Position numbers and translations under genes: made by a program. The notes under the pieces were generated by a model. The model was not told where the DNA came from and did not search any database. It saw only the letters and a program-made list of their open reading frames with translations. A DNA stretch of 64,000 nucleotides from Archangium minus (GTDB taxonomy: Bacteria; Myxococcota; Myxococcia; Myxococcales; Myxococcaceae): assembly GCF_044360475.1 (NCBI RefSeq), contig NZ_CP043494.1, positions 8,122,001 through 8,186,000 on the forward strand. The letters run 5' to 3'. Position 1 is the stretch's first letter. Each line of letters opens with the position of its first letter. Of this stretch, positions 27,862 through 36,963 are shown piece by piece.

Positions 27862-28794
27862 CTACCAAAGAGAGGGGTTGGCGGGAGGCGCGTCCTCCAA
27901 GAAAGGCGTCACCATCGATTCGAGTACCTTCACCTCCCCTGAGATCCCAATATGAGAGGTCGCGGGGAGGATCACCAACCGCGCCGCAGGAACCTTCGTG
28001 AGCATCCCAGTCGCGGCCGCTTCCTCATCGCCTCCGCCCCGCAGCTTGAACATCGCCACCGCGTGTTCCAGCTTCACGCCATCCGCATCACCCACGATGA
28101 CCATCGTCTTGGCTGGAATGGCGCGCATCTGAGCGTCGGTGATGTTCTGGTCATTGATGTTCAACACCTTCATCTTCTCGATGTAGGCCTCGAATGCCTT
28201 GGGATCAGCCGTGTGCTTCTTGAACGCAGCTTCGATTGGAGAGCCTGCGAACACCTCGGCGCTCAGGCCCCCAATCGCCTTGAACACCGCAGGGTACCAA
28301 CCGTCCTTACGATAGGTGGCGGACAGCGAGACGAGCTTGTTGACGAGCGTGGGGTGACGCAACGCCAGCTGCAGCGCCACCCCTCCACCTTGGGAGTAGC
28401 CCATCACATCCGCGCGCTCCACCTTCAGGGCCCTCAGCAATGCCGCAGCGTCATCGCCGAACTGCTCGTAAGACATCTTCCGCGACGTGTCCGCGGTTCG
28501 ACCGTGGCCCTGTTGATCAAAAACAATCACCGGACGCTTCTCAGCGAAGGCCGCCACCCAAGGCTTCATTGAGTCGGTGGATAGGAAAGCCCCAGGAATC
28601 AACAGCAACGGAGCTGTCTTGGACTTGCCCAGCTCTCCGTACACTTCGTAGTAGAGCTTCAAGCCGTTGATGGGCAGATGGCCACTGCGTGAAGGGCTCG
28701 GTCCTTGCGGCTTGGACGGTGGAGGCGACGACTCCGCAGCCCACGCCGTCACCCCCATGGCAACAAGTCCGATCACCACCATTCGTCGAAACAT
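27862..28794 (-). CDS. exported alpha/beta hydrolase
   Basis: 310 residues from the ATG at 28794 (GAGGAGG 8 bases upstream); a longer frame upstream is not needed. A signal peptide (MVVIGLVAMGVTAWAAESS) precedes a classic alpha/beta hydrolase fold: oxyanion region GAFLS, nucleophile elbow GYSQGGG, acid GDADG, and His in TSHIG. Probably a periplasmic esterase or haloperoxidase-like enzyme. It lies, on the opposite strand, inside the DNA that splits the PQQ cluster, and looks like host-type sequence. Confidence 0.88.
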   Translation of the reverse strand: MFRRMVVIGLVAMGVTAWAAESSPPPSKPQGPSPSRSGHLPINGLKLYYEVYGELGKSKTAPLLLIPGAFLSTDSMKPWVAAFAEKRPVIVFDQQGHGRTADTSRKMSYEQFGDDAAALLRALKVERADVMGYSQGGGVALQLALRHPTLVNKLVSLSATYRKDGWYPAVFKAIGGLSAEVFAGSPIEAAFKKHTADPKAFEAYIEKMKVLNINDQNITDAQMRAIPAKTMVIVGDADGVKLEHAVAMFKLRGGGDEEAAATGMLTKVPAARLVILPATSHIGISGEVKVLESMVTPFLEDAPPANPSLW

Positions 28795-29181
28795 CCGGCT
28801 GGCCTCCTCGAAAGAGAGAGCACCGCTTATGCCCCAGCAGACACGGAGCGGCGACGACTCACTTCTGCGATGTAGAGCACTGAGCATAGGCGGAATGGGG
28901 GCTCCCCCAAGCAGGGGCGAAACCGGAGCCGGAGGAGGAGAGCCCGTCCTTTGCCGCGAAGGTGGAGGAGCCGAAATAGAAGCCCTCCTCCTGGAACATC
29001 CTCAGCGGCCAGCCCATCCCCTCCCCTTGCGTGCGGCCCGCGAGGCCCAATGCACCCTGCCGGGCCAGCTACAAGTCCTCAGAAAGACTTGGGCTCGGTA
29101 GCTTTACCCGTCCAGACCGCGTTTCCCCGAGCCCTCCGTTTCGAACTCTTTCGAGTTCTTTGACACCATCTCGGCTACCGT
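28795..29181. other. rest of the insert between the pqq repeats
   Basis: No complete gene. Contains the hydrolase promoter, a short open reading (GLPQAGAKPEPEEESPSF, ending TAG near 28980) that resembles the fragment at 1776, and a copy of the dispersed 24-nt motif at 29149-29172, ten bases before the right repeat begins. Confidence 0.45.
29149..29172 (+). repeat. dispersed 24-nt motif, copy 3
   Basis: Begins TTTCGAGTTCTTTGACACC; 21 of 24 positions match the copy at 13941. Its place at the right edge of the insert suggests the insert is resident chromosomal DNA. Confidence 0.5.
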
Positions 29182-29556
29182 GGGCATAGGACAACTGACA
29201 TTTCGTAATGAACGAAACTCGCGCCTCCTCACCAAGAAGGGCTGAATCCTTCAGCGCCGCCCAGGCCGTTGCCGCCGCCACCGACTTCGCCGAACTGCGG
29301 GTCGGCCCCGGAGGGCTGTACTACAACGAGTTCCGTCCCCAGGACGCCCGCTGCCGAATCTGGCGCTGGCGCGACGGTGACAAGCCACGCTGCCTGACGC
29401 CGGAGGGCTTCAGCGTGCGCAGCCGGGTCTACGAGTACGGCGGCGGCGCCTTCTGCCTGGGGCCGGACTGGCTGGTGTTCGTCAACGAGGCGGACCAGCA
29501 GCTCTATCGCCAGCCGCTCGACGGCGGCGAGCCGGTTGCGCTGACCCGGGGCGAGC
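29182..29556 (+). repeat. 375-bp direct repeat, right copy
   Basis: Right partner of 27434-27807. This copy continues uninterrupted into the full-length S9 peptidase gene, so it represents the original junction on its right side. Confidence 0.93.
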
Positions 29557-31061
29557 GGCGCTATGGCGACCTGCGCCAGGGGCGCGGCGTGGTGCTGGCC
29601 GTCGAGGAGACCCATGCCGAAGGCGCGGTGGAACACCGCTTGGTGGCCATCGGCCTGGAAGGCGGCGAACGCCTTGTCCTGGCTGAAGGCGCCGACTTCT
29701 ATGCCGCGCCCGTGCAGAGTGCGGACGGCGAGCGCCTGGCCTGGATCGAATGGCAGCGCCCCCAGCAGCCCTGGACGCGCACGCGGCTGTGCACGCTTCG
29801 ACGCCAGGCCGATGGCGGCTACAGCGACCTGCGGTGCGTGGCCGGCGACGGCGCGCAGGCCGAATCCCTGCAGCAACCGCGTTTCACCACCGATGGCCGG
29901 CTCGGCTGCCTGTCCGACCGCAACGGCTACTGGCAACCCTGGATGGAAACCGCTGAAGGCTGGGCCGCGCTGCCAGCGATGCCGGCCGATCACGCCCCGG
30001 CGCCCTGGCAGGGCAGTGGTAGCACCTGGGCACCGCTGGACGGCGAGCGCTACCTGGCCACCTGGTTCGAGGACGGCTTCGGCCGCCTGAGCCTGTGTGG
30101 AGAAGAAGATCGCCCGCGGGATTTCAGCTGCGGCTACACCCGTTTCCGAAGCCTGGACCTGGACACCCGCTATTTCTACGCCATCGTCGCCTCGTCGATC
30201 AGCACCCCGGCGGTGCTGGCGATCGACCGCCAGACCTGCAGCGCTCAGGTCATCGCAGGCGGCGAATTGCCCCTGCCCGCCGAGTGCATCAGCCGTCCGC
30301 AGCCGATTCACTACCCCAGCGGCGGCGAAACCGCCCATGGCTTCTTCTATCCCGCCTGCGGCGAGGACAGCCGTCCGCCGCTGGTGGTGTTCATCCATGG
30401 CGGGCCGACCTCGGCCTGCTATCCGGTATTCGATGCGCGCATCCAGTACTGGACCCAGCGCGGCTTCGCCGTCGCCGACCTGAACTACCGCGGCAGCAGC
30501 AACCATGGCCGCGCCTACCGTGAAAAGCTCCATGAGCAATGGGGCGTGGTGGACGTCGAAGATGCCTGCGCCGTGGTCGGCTACCTGGCCGAGCAAGGCC
30601 TGGTCGACGGCGGCAAGGCCTTCATCCGCGGCGGCAGCTCTGGCGGCTACACCACGCTCTGCGCGCTGGCGTTCCACAAGGTATTTCGCGGTGGCGCCAG
30701 TCTGTACGGCGTCAGCGATCCCCTGGCCCTGGGCCGGGTGACGCACAAGTTCGAAGGCGATTACCTCGACTGGCTGATCGGCAACCCCGAGCGTGACGCC
30801 GAGCGCTACCGCGCACGTACGCCGCTATTGCATGCCGAGCGCATCGAGGTGCCGGTGATCTTCTTCCAGGGCGAGCTGGATGCCGTGGTGGTACCGCAGC
30901 AGACCCGCGACATGTTGCAGGCACTGAAAAGCCGGGGCGTGCAGGCCGAGGGACATTTCTACCCACAGGAGCGCCATGGCTTCCGCCAGGCGGCGAACCT
31001 GGCCCACGCCCTGGATGCCGAATGGCGCTTCTACCGACACATCCTCAACGCTTCGCGATGA
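29208..31061 (+). CDS. S9-family prolyl-oligopeptidase-like peptidase of the pqq cluster
   Basis: 617 residues. N-terminal beta-propeller-like half (repeats with CRIWRWRDG, VYEYGGGAF) and a C-terminal hydrolase domain with the catalytic triad Ser477 (GGSSGG), Asp558 (GELDAVV) and His590 (ERHGF). The homologue follows pqqE in Pseudomonas clusters (called pqqG, pqqH or pqqM by different authors), where it may process PqqA-derived peptides. Here it is separated from pqqE by the 1.7-kb duplication and insert, and may therefore lack its native promoter. Confidence 0.9.
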   Translation: MNETRASSPRRAESFSAAQAVAAATDFAELRVGPGGLYYNEFRPQDARCRIWRWRDGDKPRCLTPEGFSVRSRVYEYGGGAFCLGPDWLVFVNEADQQLYRQPLDGGEPVALTRGERRYGDLRQGRGVVLAVEETHAEGAVEHRLVAIGLEGGERLVLAEGADFYAAPVQSADGERLAWIEWQRPQQPWTRTRLCTLRRQADGGYSDLRCVAGDGAQAESLQQPRFTTDGRLGCLSDRNGYWQPWMETAEGWAALPAMPADHAPAPWQGSGSTWAPLDGERYLATWFEDGFGRLSLCGEEDRPRDFSCGYTRFRSLDLDTRYFYAIVASSISTPAVLAIDRQTCSAQVIAGGELPLPAECISRPQPIHYPSGGETAHGFFYPACGEDSRPPLVVFIHGGPTSACYPVFDARIQYWTQRGFAVADLNYRGSSNHGRAYREKLHEQWGVVDVEDACAVVGYLAEQGLVDGGKAFIRGGSSGGYTTLCALAFHKVFRGGASLYGVSDPLALGRVTHKFEGDYLDWLIGNPERDAERYRARTPLLHAERIEVPVIFFQGELDAVVVPQQTRDMLQALKSRGVQAEGHFYPQERHGFRQAANLAHALDAEWRFYRHILNASR

Positions 31062-31263
31062 CGTAGACGAGTCTCCTTCCGGCTCCAATCCCGCGTATTG
31101 AGTCCTCTGACAGGGACTGCTGGCGAGCCCGAAACCCTGAGCCAGGCGCGAGACGGGCGCCAACAGGATCCAAAACACCTCTACATCCGGTATGTCTTGG
31201 CCGCGAACCCGGGGCCATTCCCGGGCCGTACCCGCATCTGTTCTTCAGTGGTGAACCGACTCC

Positions 31264-32985
31264 ATGACAAAAGCATCAATCCCTACGTCCCTCCGCTGCG
31301 GTGCTTTCGCCCGGTATTTCCGGCCATTCCTCATGCTCCTGCTGTTGCTCTCCGGGTCCTCGTCCATGGCGGGCACCTTCGGGATGCACTACTGGCCGCA
31401 AGAGTACTCGTGTAATGCGTTGACGGAGACCCACTGGCCTCGTCTCAAGCCGATCGTGGAGAAGGATCTGGACCATCTCGCCTCCCTGGGCGTGGGTGCG
31501 ATCCGGTTGATGTTCTGGCCCGGGGCGGAGTGTGGCTACTCGCTCAATCCAACCGCGGGGACGGGAGGGACCGTCTCCGTCAGCGAGGCCTACAAGAACA
31601 ACCTGCGAGACCTGATCGCGCTGATGGGCAGCAGGGGGTTCGATATCTACATCGGCCTGGATAACACCTACCTCAAGGAGTGTCCCAGGACGCCGGGCGT
31701 GGAGGGGTGCACGGGCCCGTATTACTGGGACTCGGCCTACTCGGGTAACTTTGAAGCATTCGCCGAGGATTCCAGAAACTGGGTGTCGGCGCTGGCAGAT
31801 GCGGCGGAACTGAGCCCCTTCGCCCACAAGGTGCGGTTCTATGACTTCATCGACGAAGCCAGCGGCTCTCTCCGTGGAGGGATTGTCTGGCAGTACATCG
31901 CCTATCTGTATGACCACTCGACGGTACCCGCGGGCAAGCGGGGGGTCTCGCTCCTGCACATCCCCGTGGATGCGGCGGCGCTTAAGGCCCAGGTGATTGA
32001 CACGAGGGTTCCCCAGCGCCACTTCGACTTCGTGACGTTCAACACAATCGGTGGCGCAAACGTGAACAACGGGCTGAGCAACCCTTGTCCGGAGGACATC
32101 GGAACCTCGCTCCAGGCGAGGTTCGACGAACTGCTGGCGGCGTTGGGCAAGAGCGCTTCGTCTCTCACGCGGCCGCAGATCCTGCTGGGGTCGTTTGGGC
32201 TCCCAACACCCTATGATGCCACCACGAACAATCAGGTGCACAAGTCCACGCAGGGCCATGAGGATGCGCAGAAAGAGTGCGTCATCTGGACGATCCAGGC
32301 GGCCAAGAATCAGCCCCAGTTCTTCGCCTACGTGCACTGGATGTTCACCGACTTCACCCCCCACCGGATCGCCAACCATCAGACCTATGGCCTGATCTAC
32401 GCCAATCCCACCCCTCCCGCGGCGGGCACCCCGGTCACGCCCGACATGCACTCCCCCAAGGCGGTGTTGGGCGCCATCGCGCAGGAGATGGCGTTGGGGA
32501 ACGTCAATTTCGACATGGGGAATGCGTCCTGCACCACTCCGGCCAACTGGTGGAGCACTCCTGACGTGACCCACACCTTTTCTTGCGGCCATACGTACTG
32601 GGACACGGCGACGGGGGATGCGTATGGGCGCATCACGGTCCTCGCTCCAACGGAGGGCACCGTGTGGATGGCGACCCGGGGCGGCAGCGTCGCGGGCAAG
32701 ACACGCCTGTACGTGAACTTCTTCTTCCGCTCGACCCTCTCCTCGGTCCGGCCCGAGATCCACGAGTACAACAGCGCGGGTCAGCTCCTGCTCATCACCC
32801 GGGGACCTGCCTACACACCGACCGGGTGGAGCTGGAACAACTATCTGCACCGCGCTGAAAGCTGGAGCCTCAACCTGCAACCCGGAACCGACCACGTCAT
32901 CTTCGCCGTGGCCGCCGACATCCACACGTCCCACAGTGTTCCGGCCTACCTGGACGTCGACACAGTCTCCCTTTCCGCCCGATAG
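31264..32985 (+). CDS. secreted TIM-barrel glycoside hydrolase
   Basis: 573 residues. Signal peptide with a strong hydrophobic core (FLMLLLLLSGSSSMA). The mature N-terminal ~370 residues have the look of a (beta/alpha)8 glycosidase of clan GH-A: LGVGAIRLMFWPG, YDFIDEASG and TYGLIY as barrel strands. A C-terminal beta-sandwich (~400-573: ANWWSTPD...LDVDTVSLSAR) resembles a carbohydrate-binding domain. Family (GH5-like) and substrate are uncertain. Standalone gene. Confidence 0.75.
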   Translation: MTKASIPTSLRCGAFARYFRPFLMLLLLLSGSSSMAGTFGMHYWPQEYSCNALTETHWPRLKPIVEKDLDHLASLGVGAIRLMFWPGAECGYSLNPTAGTGGTVSVSEAYKNNLRDLIALMGSRGFDIYIGLDNTYLKECPRTPGVEGCTGPYYWDSAYSGNFEAFAEDSRNWVSALADAAELSPFAHKVRFYDFIDEASGSLRGGIVWQYIAYLYDHSTVPAGKRGVSLLHIPVDAAALKAQVIDTRVPQRHFDFVTFNTIGGANVNNGLSNPCPEDIGTSLQARFDELLAALGKSASSLTRPQILLGSFGLPTPYDATTNNQVHKSTQGHEDAQKECVIWTIQAAKNQPQFFAYVHWMFTDFTPHRIANHQTYGLIYANPTPPAAGTPVTPDMHSPKAVLGAIAQEMALGNVNFDMGNASCTTPANWWSTPDVTHTFSCGHTYWDTATGDAYGRITVLAPTEGTVWMATRGGSVAGKTRLYVNFFFRSTLSSVRPEIHEYNSAGQLLLITRGPAYTPTGWSWNNYLHRAESWSLNLQPGTDHVIFAVAADIHTSHSVPAYLDVDTVSLSAR

Positions 32986-33200
32986 CCGGACGTGTGTCCC
33001 GAGGCGGCTCAGCGGCGTCCTGCGCGAGGCGCCACCTGAGCCTGCTCCAAGAGCACGTACCGAATTGAAGAAGTCCCGAAGGGTTGGATCAGGCCTGGAG
33101 CCCAGGCCGAATCTGGAATCTGCGTTTCGTTCAAGTCTCGCATCCGGCGCTCTGGCTAGAGTCACTCCCTCACCTTTGTGACCTACCTTTGCTTACACTC

Positions 33201-34304
33201 ATGAAAAAGACTCTTGCCTCACTTCTTGTTCTTTCTGCCGTTGTCATCTCCTGCAGTGATGAAGGCGCTGGATCCAAGGACCTGACCTTCAACCTCAAGG
33301 GTGCAAAGGCTCTTCTCTATAGCCAGCAGGGCATCAGTTCCGAGCGTTCAAAGGCTGCGGAATCAAACCTTTTCAAGATTGAAGCGAATGGCGATGTCAC
33401 TCCCGTACTTGAAGGAACGGAAGTGGTGAGTGTCAATGCAATCTCCTGGGGCATGATAGTCACGACTCGTGCCACAGGAACGGATGACCTCCGGACTTTC
33501 TATGTAAAGTCTGACAACACCTCCGGCGAACTCCCAGCGAACATCGGGAGATTCATTGGGGAAAACGATAACGGCGATGTTGTATTTGTCACCAGCACAG
33601 TGCTTAGAAAGTCGACCTTGACGTTGGAGCCAATACAAACCACGCTCACCCGTCCGCTCGTGGACACCATGTCTGGCAACTTTGCCATTATCAGTGACAG
33701 GTCCATTCACCAGATCCTCAACACTGTTAACGGTGTGCGCTACAACGTCATGAGCTGTAACGGTCCGCATGTCATGGCTTTGGATGCCACCCACGCGGTG
33801 ATTGATGATTGCCAACCCAAGACAGTGATCGACATGGCCACCGGCGAGCGCACGGAAGGTGACGTCCGCGCGTTGAACCATGAGGGCGTACGCAGTGAGA
33901 ACGGAGCCGTGGTGCTTGCTCAGGGGCTGGGAAGCGACTTCAACCTTTTTTATCTCGGTGAAATTGACGTTCACGGTGGCCTCACACTTGTCAATGAATA
34001 CGGATTCCAACCCGGCTCCCCGTGCATGAGTTGCAGCTCGAATTCCGTGCTGCATAAGACCGGTGACTATTTCATCGTGCGCGAGCTCAGCAAGGTGACT
34101 GTCGTCAAACGAGGTGAGCCCAATCCTGTCTTCATCTTGTCAGGCTATAACGTCACTTCTATTTCGACGAGTGAAAATCGTGTTTACTATCTCGCGGAAG
34201 ACAGCACGGGTCATCCCATCACCGGTGTTTATGATCTGGTGACCCAGGAGAACAAGGTATTGCAGGACTCAGAACGGTTCACTGAGATCCATGCCATGAA
34301 TTAA
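33201..34304 (+). CDS. lipoprotein of low GC content, probable beta-propeller
   Basis: 367 residues from the ATG at 33201 (MKKTLASLLVL); the frame is open further back but a lipoprotein signal starts here. Lipobox VVISC. The body consists of repeated short beta-strand units (e.g. GFQPGSPCMSCSSNSVL, VYYLAEDSTGHPITGVYDL) suggestive of a propeller. Base composition is close to 50 percent GC with A/T-ending codons, unlike all neighbours, so it was probably acquired from a different phylum. Function unknown. Confidence 0.78.
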   Translation: MKKTLASLLVLSAVVISCSDEGAGSKDLTFNLKGAKALLYSQQGISSERSKAAESNLFKIEANGDVTPVLEGTEVVSVNAISWGMIVTTRATGTDDLRTFYVKSDNTSGELPANIGRFIGENDNGDVVFVTSTVLRKSTLTLEPIQTTLTRPLVDTMSGNFAIISDRSIHQILNTVNGVRYNVMSCNGPHVMALDATHAVIDDCQPKTVIDMATGERTEGDVRALNHEGVRSENGAVVLAQGLGSDFNLFYLGEIDVHGGLTLVNEYGFQPGSPCMSCSSNSVLHKTGDYFIVRELSKVTVVKRGEPNPVFILSGYNVTSISTSENRVYYLAEDSTGHPITGVYDLVTQENKVLQDSERFTEIHAMN

Positions 34305-34998
34305 ATGCGGGGTGCGGCCCCAGGCCCAGCGAGCAGGCGGGAGAGGCCTCGGAGGTTCCAGGCGTCTCCCCTCTGTAACGCGCGCCCTTGCTCCCCAGAG
34401 ACATCAGTGCGCGAGCAGCTCCTCTCCGTTGCATCCATTGCTGTGGATGCGGAGTGGCGCTGCGACGCCGGCAGATGGGTGATCGAGGGCAAGGTCTACT
34501 CGCTTCGCGATCCGCGTAACCCCTCCTTCCCATTCCTGGAGCTTCAGGAACTGAGCTTCCCGCTAATCTGGGTCTCCACCTTTCGGTGGAAGTCGTGAGC
34601 GTGTTGCGTGACGCGCGACACGCGGCGCAGCTCGAAGGAGCCGTTGGGCCGAGGGCTTCCATCCGGCTCCAGGTCGCTGCCCTGGAAGGTGTCCCGCCGC
34701 CGGGCCCCGGAGGTGGCCGAGCTGCTCGCCCGGCGGGGCATTGCCCTACCCTCGCGCCTGGACCGGGTCTACGTCATCTCCCGCGCGGAGGCCGAGCTGG
34801 CTTCCACCCGCGCTTCAACGCGCTCGAGTTCCTGCGAGAAGCCGGTTCTCGAGGAGGGGAGTAGGAGCGCAAGACCTGGGCTGGCGTTGTCACGCTCCCA
34901 TCACCCTGTGCGGCGTATGAAGGCCAGGAAGTCACGCCTCGGTGGCGACAACCGCCACTGGGGTCATCCCAACGTGGTCCTTCCTGGAGGTTTGCACC
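34305..34998. other. decayed DNA, no intact gene
   Basis: Contains coding-like scraps in several frames: EQLLSVASIAVDAEWRCDAG near 34410-34470, and EVAELLARRGIALPSRL near 34710-34760 continuing, after a frame change, as FNALEFLREAGSRGGE to about 34865. They read as a frameshifted remnant of one gene. No start codon or ribosome site goes with them. Confidence 0.4.
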
Positions 34999-35532
34999 TT
35001 GTTTGCTCTTCGTCCGAGTCTTGTGGCCGCATGCTGCGTGATGACGTCTCTGCTCGCCGGCACCGCCGAGGCCAATTGCCAGGCGTTCCTGTCCCCCTTC
35101 TTCCAGTTCGTCACTGGTCCGGACGCCAACCGCTATGTGACCTATTCGTACGTCTCGATGCAATCGAACCAGCTCGTGGGATACTCGTCCTCGGAGGGCT
35201 GGACGAATTGGCTCGGAATGATGCGGAAGAACCCGGCAGGGCAGCTGGACTCGCGAGTCCCCTTCGATTCTGGCCCGACTTTGCAGCTCTTCTCGGATCG
35301 GCGAGGGAGCAACGACCAGCCCTTCTGGATGGGGAACGCGGACTCGATGGACCTCGTGGTCGCCCCAGATGGCGACGTATGGCTCATCTCGAACACGTGG
35401 GGGGTGACGACCCACATTGATAACCCCACGTGTGCGAACAATGTGCTGTATGGCTTCGGCGCGCCCATCGGGAACCACACCTCTCCGGCCCTCTACATCT
35501 TCAGCTTCGGCATTACCTCGCAGATCGGCTGA
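34999..35532 (+). CDS. small exported protein
   Basis: 177 residues if translation starts at the TTG at 34999, which has GGAGG 8 bases upstream and leads into a signal peptide (PSLVAACCVMTSLLAGTAEA). An ATG at 34942 in the same frame lacks a ribosome site. The mature part (FFQFVTGPDANRYVTYSYVS, GNADSMDLVVAPDGDVWLIS) has no recognisable motif; two cysteines (ANCQ, PTCANN) may pair. Function unknown. Confidence 0.65.
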   Translation: MFALRPSLVAACCVMTSLLAGTAEANCQAFLSPFFQFVTGPDANRYVTYSYVSMQSNQLVGYSSSEGWTNWLGMMRKNPAGQLDSRVPFDSGPTLQLFSDRRGSNDQPFWMGNADSMDLVVAPDGDVWLISNTWGVTTHIDNPTCANNVLYGFGAPIGNHTSPALYIFSFGITSQIG

Positions 35533-35604
35533 ACAGGCCGACGTGCATCGCCGCACGATCGGGGATGCGCCTGGGCTCGTCTGACACCCTTCTCGGGCGC
35601 CGCC

Positions 35605-36963
35605 CTACTCCGCCTCCTCCTCGCGCGCCAGGCCGTACTTCTTCAGCTTGTCGTGCAGGGTGGCGCGGCCGATGTCCAGCAGCCGCGCCGCCTCGCTGCG
35701 GTTGCCGTGGGCCTCCTCCAGCGCGGCGACGATGAGGGCCCGCTCGTACGCCTCCACCTTCTCCTTGAGGCCCGCTCGCGGCGCTCCCTCGCTGCGCTCC
35801 TGCTCCGGCCCGCCCGGCAGCAGCGATAGCTCCAGCGTCCCGTCCGGGCTCATCGCCACCGCGCTCTCCAGCGCATTCTCCAGCTCGCGCACGTTGCCCG
35901 GCCACTTCCACGCCGTCAGCCGCGCCATCAGCTCCGGCGTCACCTGCACCGGCGGCACGTGGAAGCGCTCGGCGAAGCGCGTGAGGAAGTGCTTCGTCAG
36001 CACGGCGAGGTCCTCCGGCCGCTCCCGCAGCGGCGGCACATGCAGGTTCACCACCTTCAGCCGGTAGAAGAGGTCCTCCCGGAAGCGCCCCTCCTTCACC
36101 CGCTGCGCGAGATCTCGGTGGGTGGCCGCCAGGATGCGCACGTCCACCGGCCAGGCCCGGTCCTCCCCCACCGGCCGCACCTCGCCCTCCTGCAGCACGC
36201 GCAGCAGCTTGGCCTGGGTGGCCGGGTCCAACTCGCCCACCTCGTCGAGCAGCAGCGTGCCGCCGTCCGCCTCGCGGAACAGGCCCTGCCGCGCACGCAC
36301 CGCGCCGGTGAAGGCCCCTCGGGTGTGGCCGAACAGCTCCGCCTCGGCGAGCTCGGGGGTGAGGGCCGCGCAGTTGAAGCGCACGAAGGGCCGGTCCGCC
36401 CGGGCGGAGGCGCGCACCAGCGCCTCGGCGATGCGCTCCTTGCCCGTGCCGCTCTCGCCGGTGATGAGCACCGTCACGTCGCGCGGCCCCACCCGCTTCA
36501 CCAGCAGCGCCAGCCGACTCATCGCCGGCGAGACGAAGACGAGCGAGCGCAGCAGGTTCACCTCACCCGCCAGCCGCTCGTTCTCCGCCTCCAGCCGAAG
36601 GGTGCCCAGCGCCCGGCGCACCACCGCCAGCACGTCGTCCACCTCGAAGGGCTTGCGGAAATAGTCCAGCGCGCCGAGCTTCATGGCCTCCACCGCGTGC
36701 CGCTCGCTGCCGTGCGCGGTGATGAGGATGATGCGCGGGACGGGCGAGAGCGCGCGCCCCCGGCGCAGCAGCTCCATCCCGTCCACCTTCGGCATCCGCA
36801 GGTCGCTGATGACCAGGTCCACCGGGGGCTCGGCGGTCAGCCGTTGCAGCGCGGCCTCGCCGTCCCCTACCTCCTCCACCTCGAACCCGTCATCCTCGAG
36901 CAGCCCACGCAGCGTGTAGCGCACGCCCGCGTCGTCGTCCGCCACCAACACTCGCGCCTTCAT
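35605..36963 (-). CDS. NtrC-family sigma-54 response regulator
   Basis: 452 residues. Receiver domain with phospho-acceptor Asp in VISDLRMP, AAA+ domain with Walker A GESGTGKE, sigma-54 contact loop GAFTGA, Walker B LLLDEVGEL, and a Fis-type DNA-binding helix-turn-helix (NRSEAARLLDIGRATLHDKL). Its ATG overlaps the stop of the kinase gene (ATGA). It should bind enhancer sites and activate sigma-54 promoters; candidate sites lie at 38421-38474 and 40549-40603. Confidence 0.95.
   Translation of the reverse strand: MKARVLVADDDAGVRYTLRGLLEDDGFEVEEVGDGEAALQRLTAEPPVDLVISDLRMPKVDGMELLRRGRALSPVPRIILITAHGSERHAVEAMKLGALDYFRKPFEVDDVLAVVRRALGTLRLEAENERLAGEVNLLRSLVFVSPAMSRLALLVKRVGPRDVTVLITGESGTGKERIAEALVRASARADRPFVRFNCAALTPELAEAELFGHTRGAFTGAVRARQGLFREADGGTLLLDEVGELDPATQAKLLRVLQEGEVRPVGEDRAWPVDVRILAATHRDLAQRVKEGRFREDLFYRLKVVNLHVPPLRERPEDLAVLTKHFLTRFAERFHVPPVQVTPELMARLTAWKWPGNVRELENALESAVAMSPDGTLELSLLPGGPEQERSEGAPRAGLKEKVEAYERALIVAALEEAHGNRSEAARLLDIGRATLHDKLKKYGLAREEEAE

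Noticed and set aside
27434..29556. Assembly artefact as explanation for the 375-bp repeat
   Set aside because: The copies differ at several scattered positions and by one base deletion, and each has a different, coherent continuation; still worth checking with long reads.
31276..33165. 629-codon open frame antisense to the secreted glycosidase
   Set aside because: Same shadow effect; the plus-strand frame has a signal peptide and domain structure.
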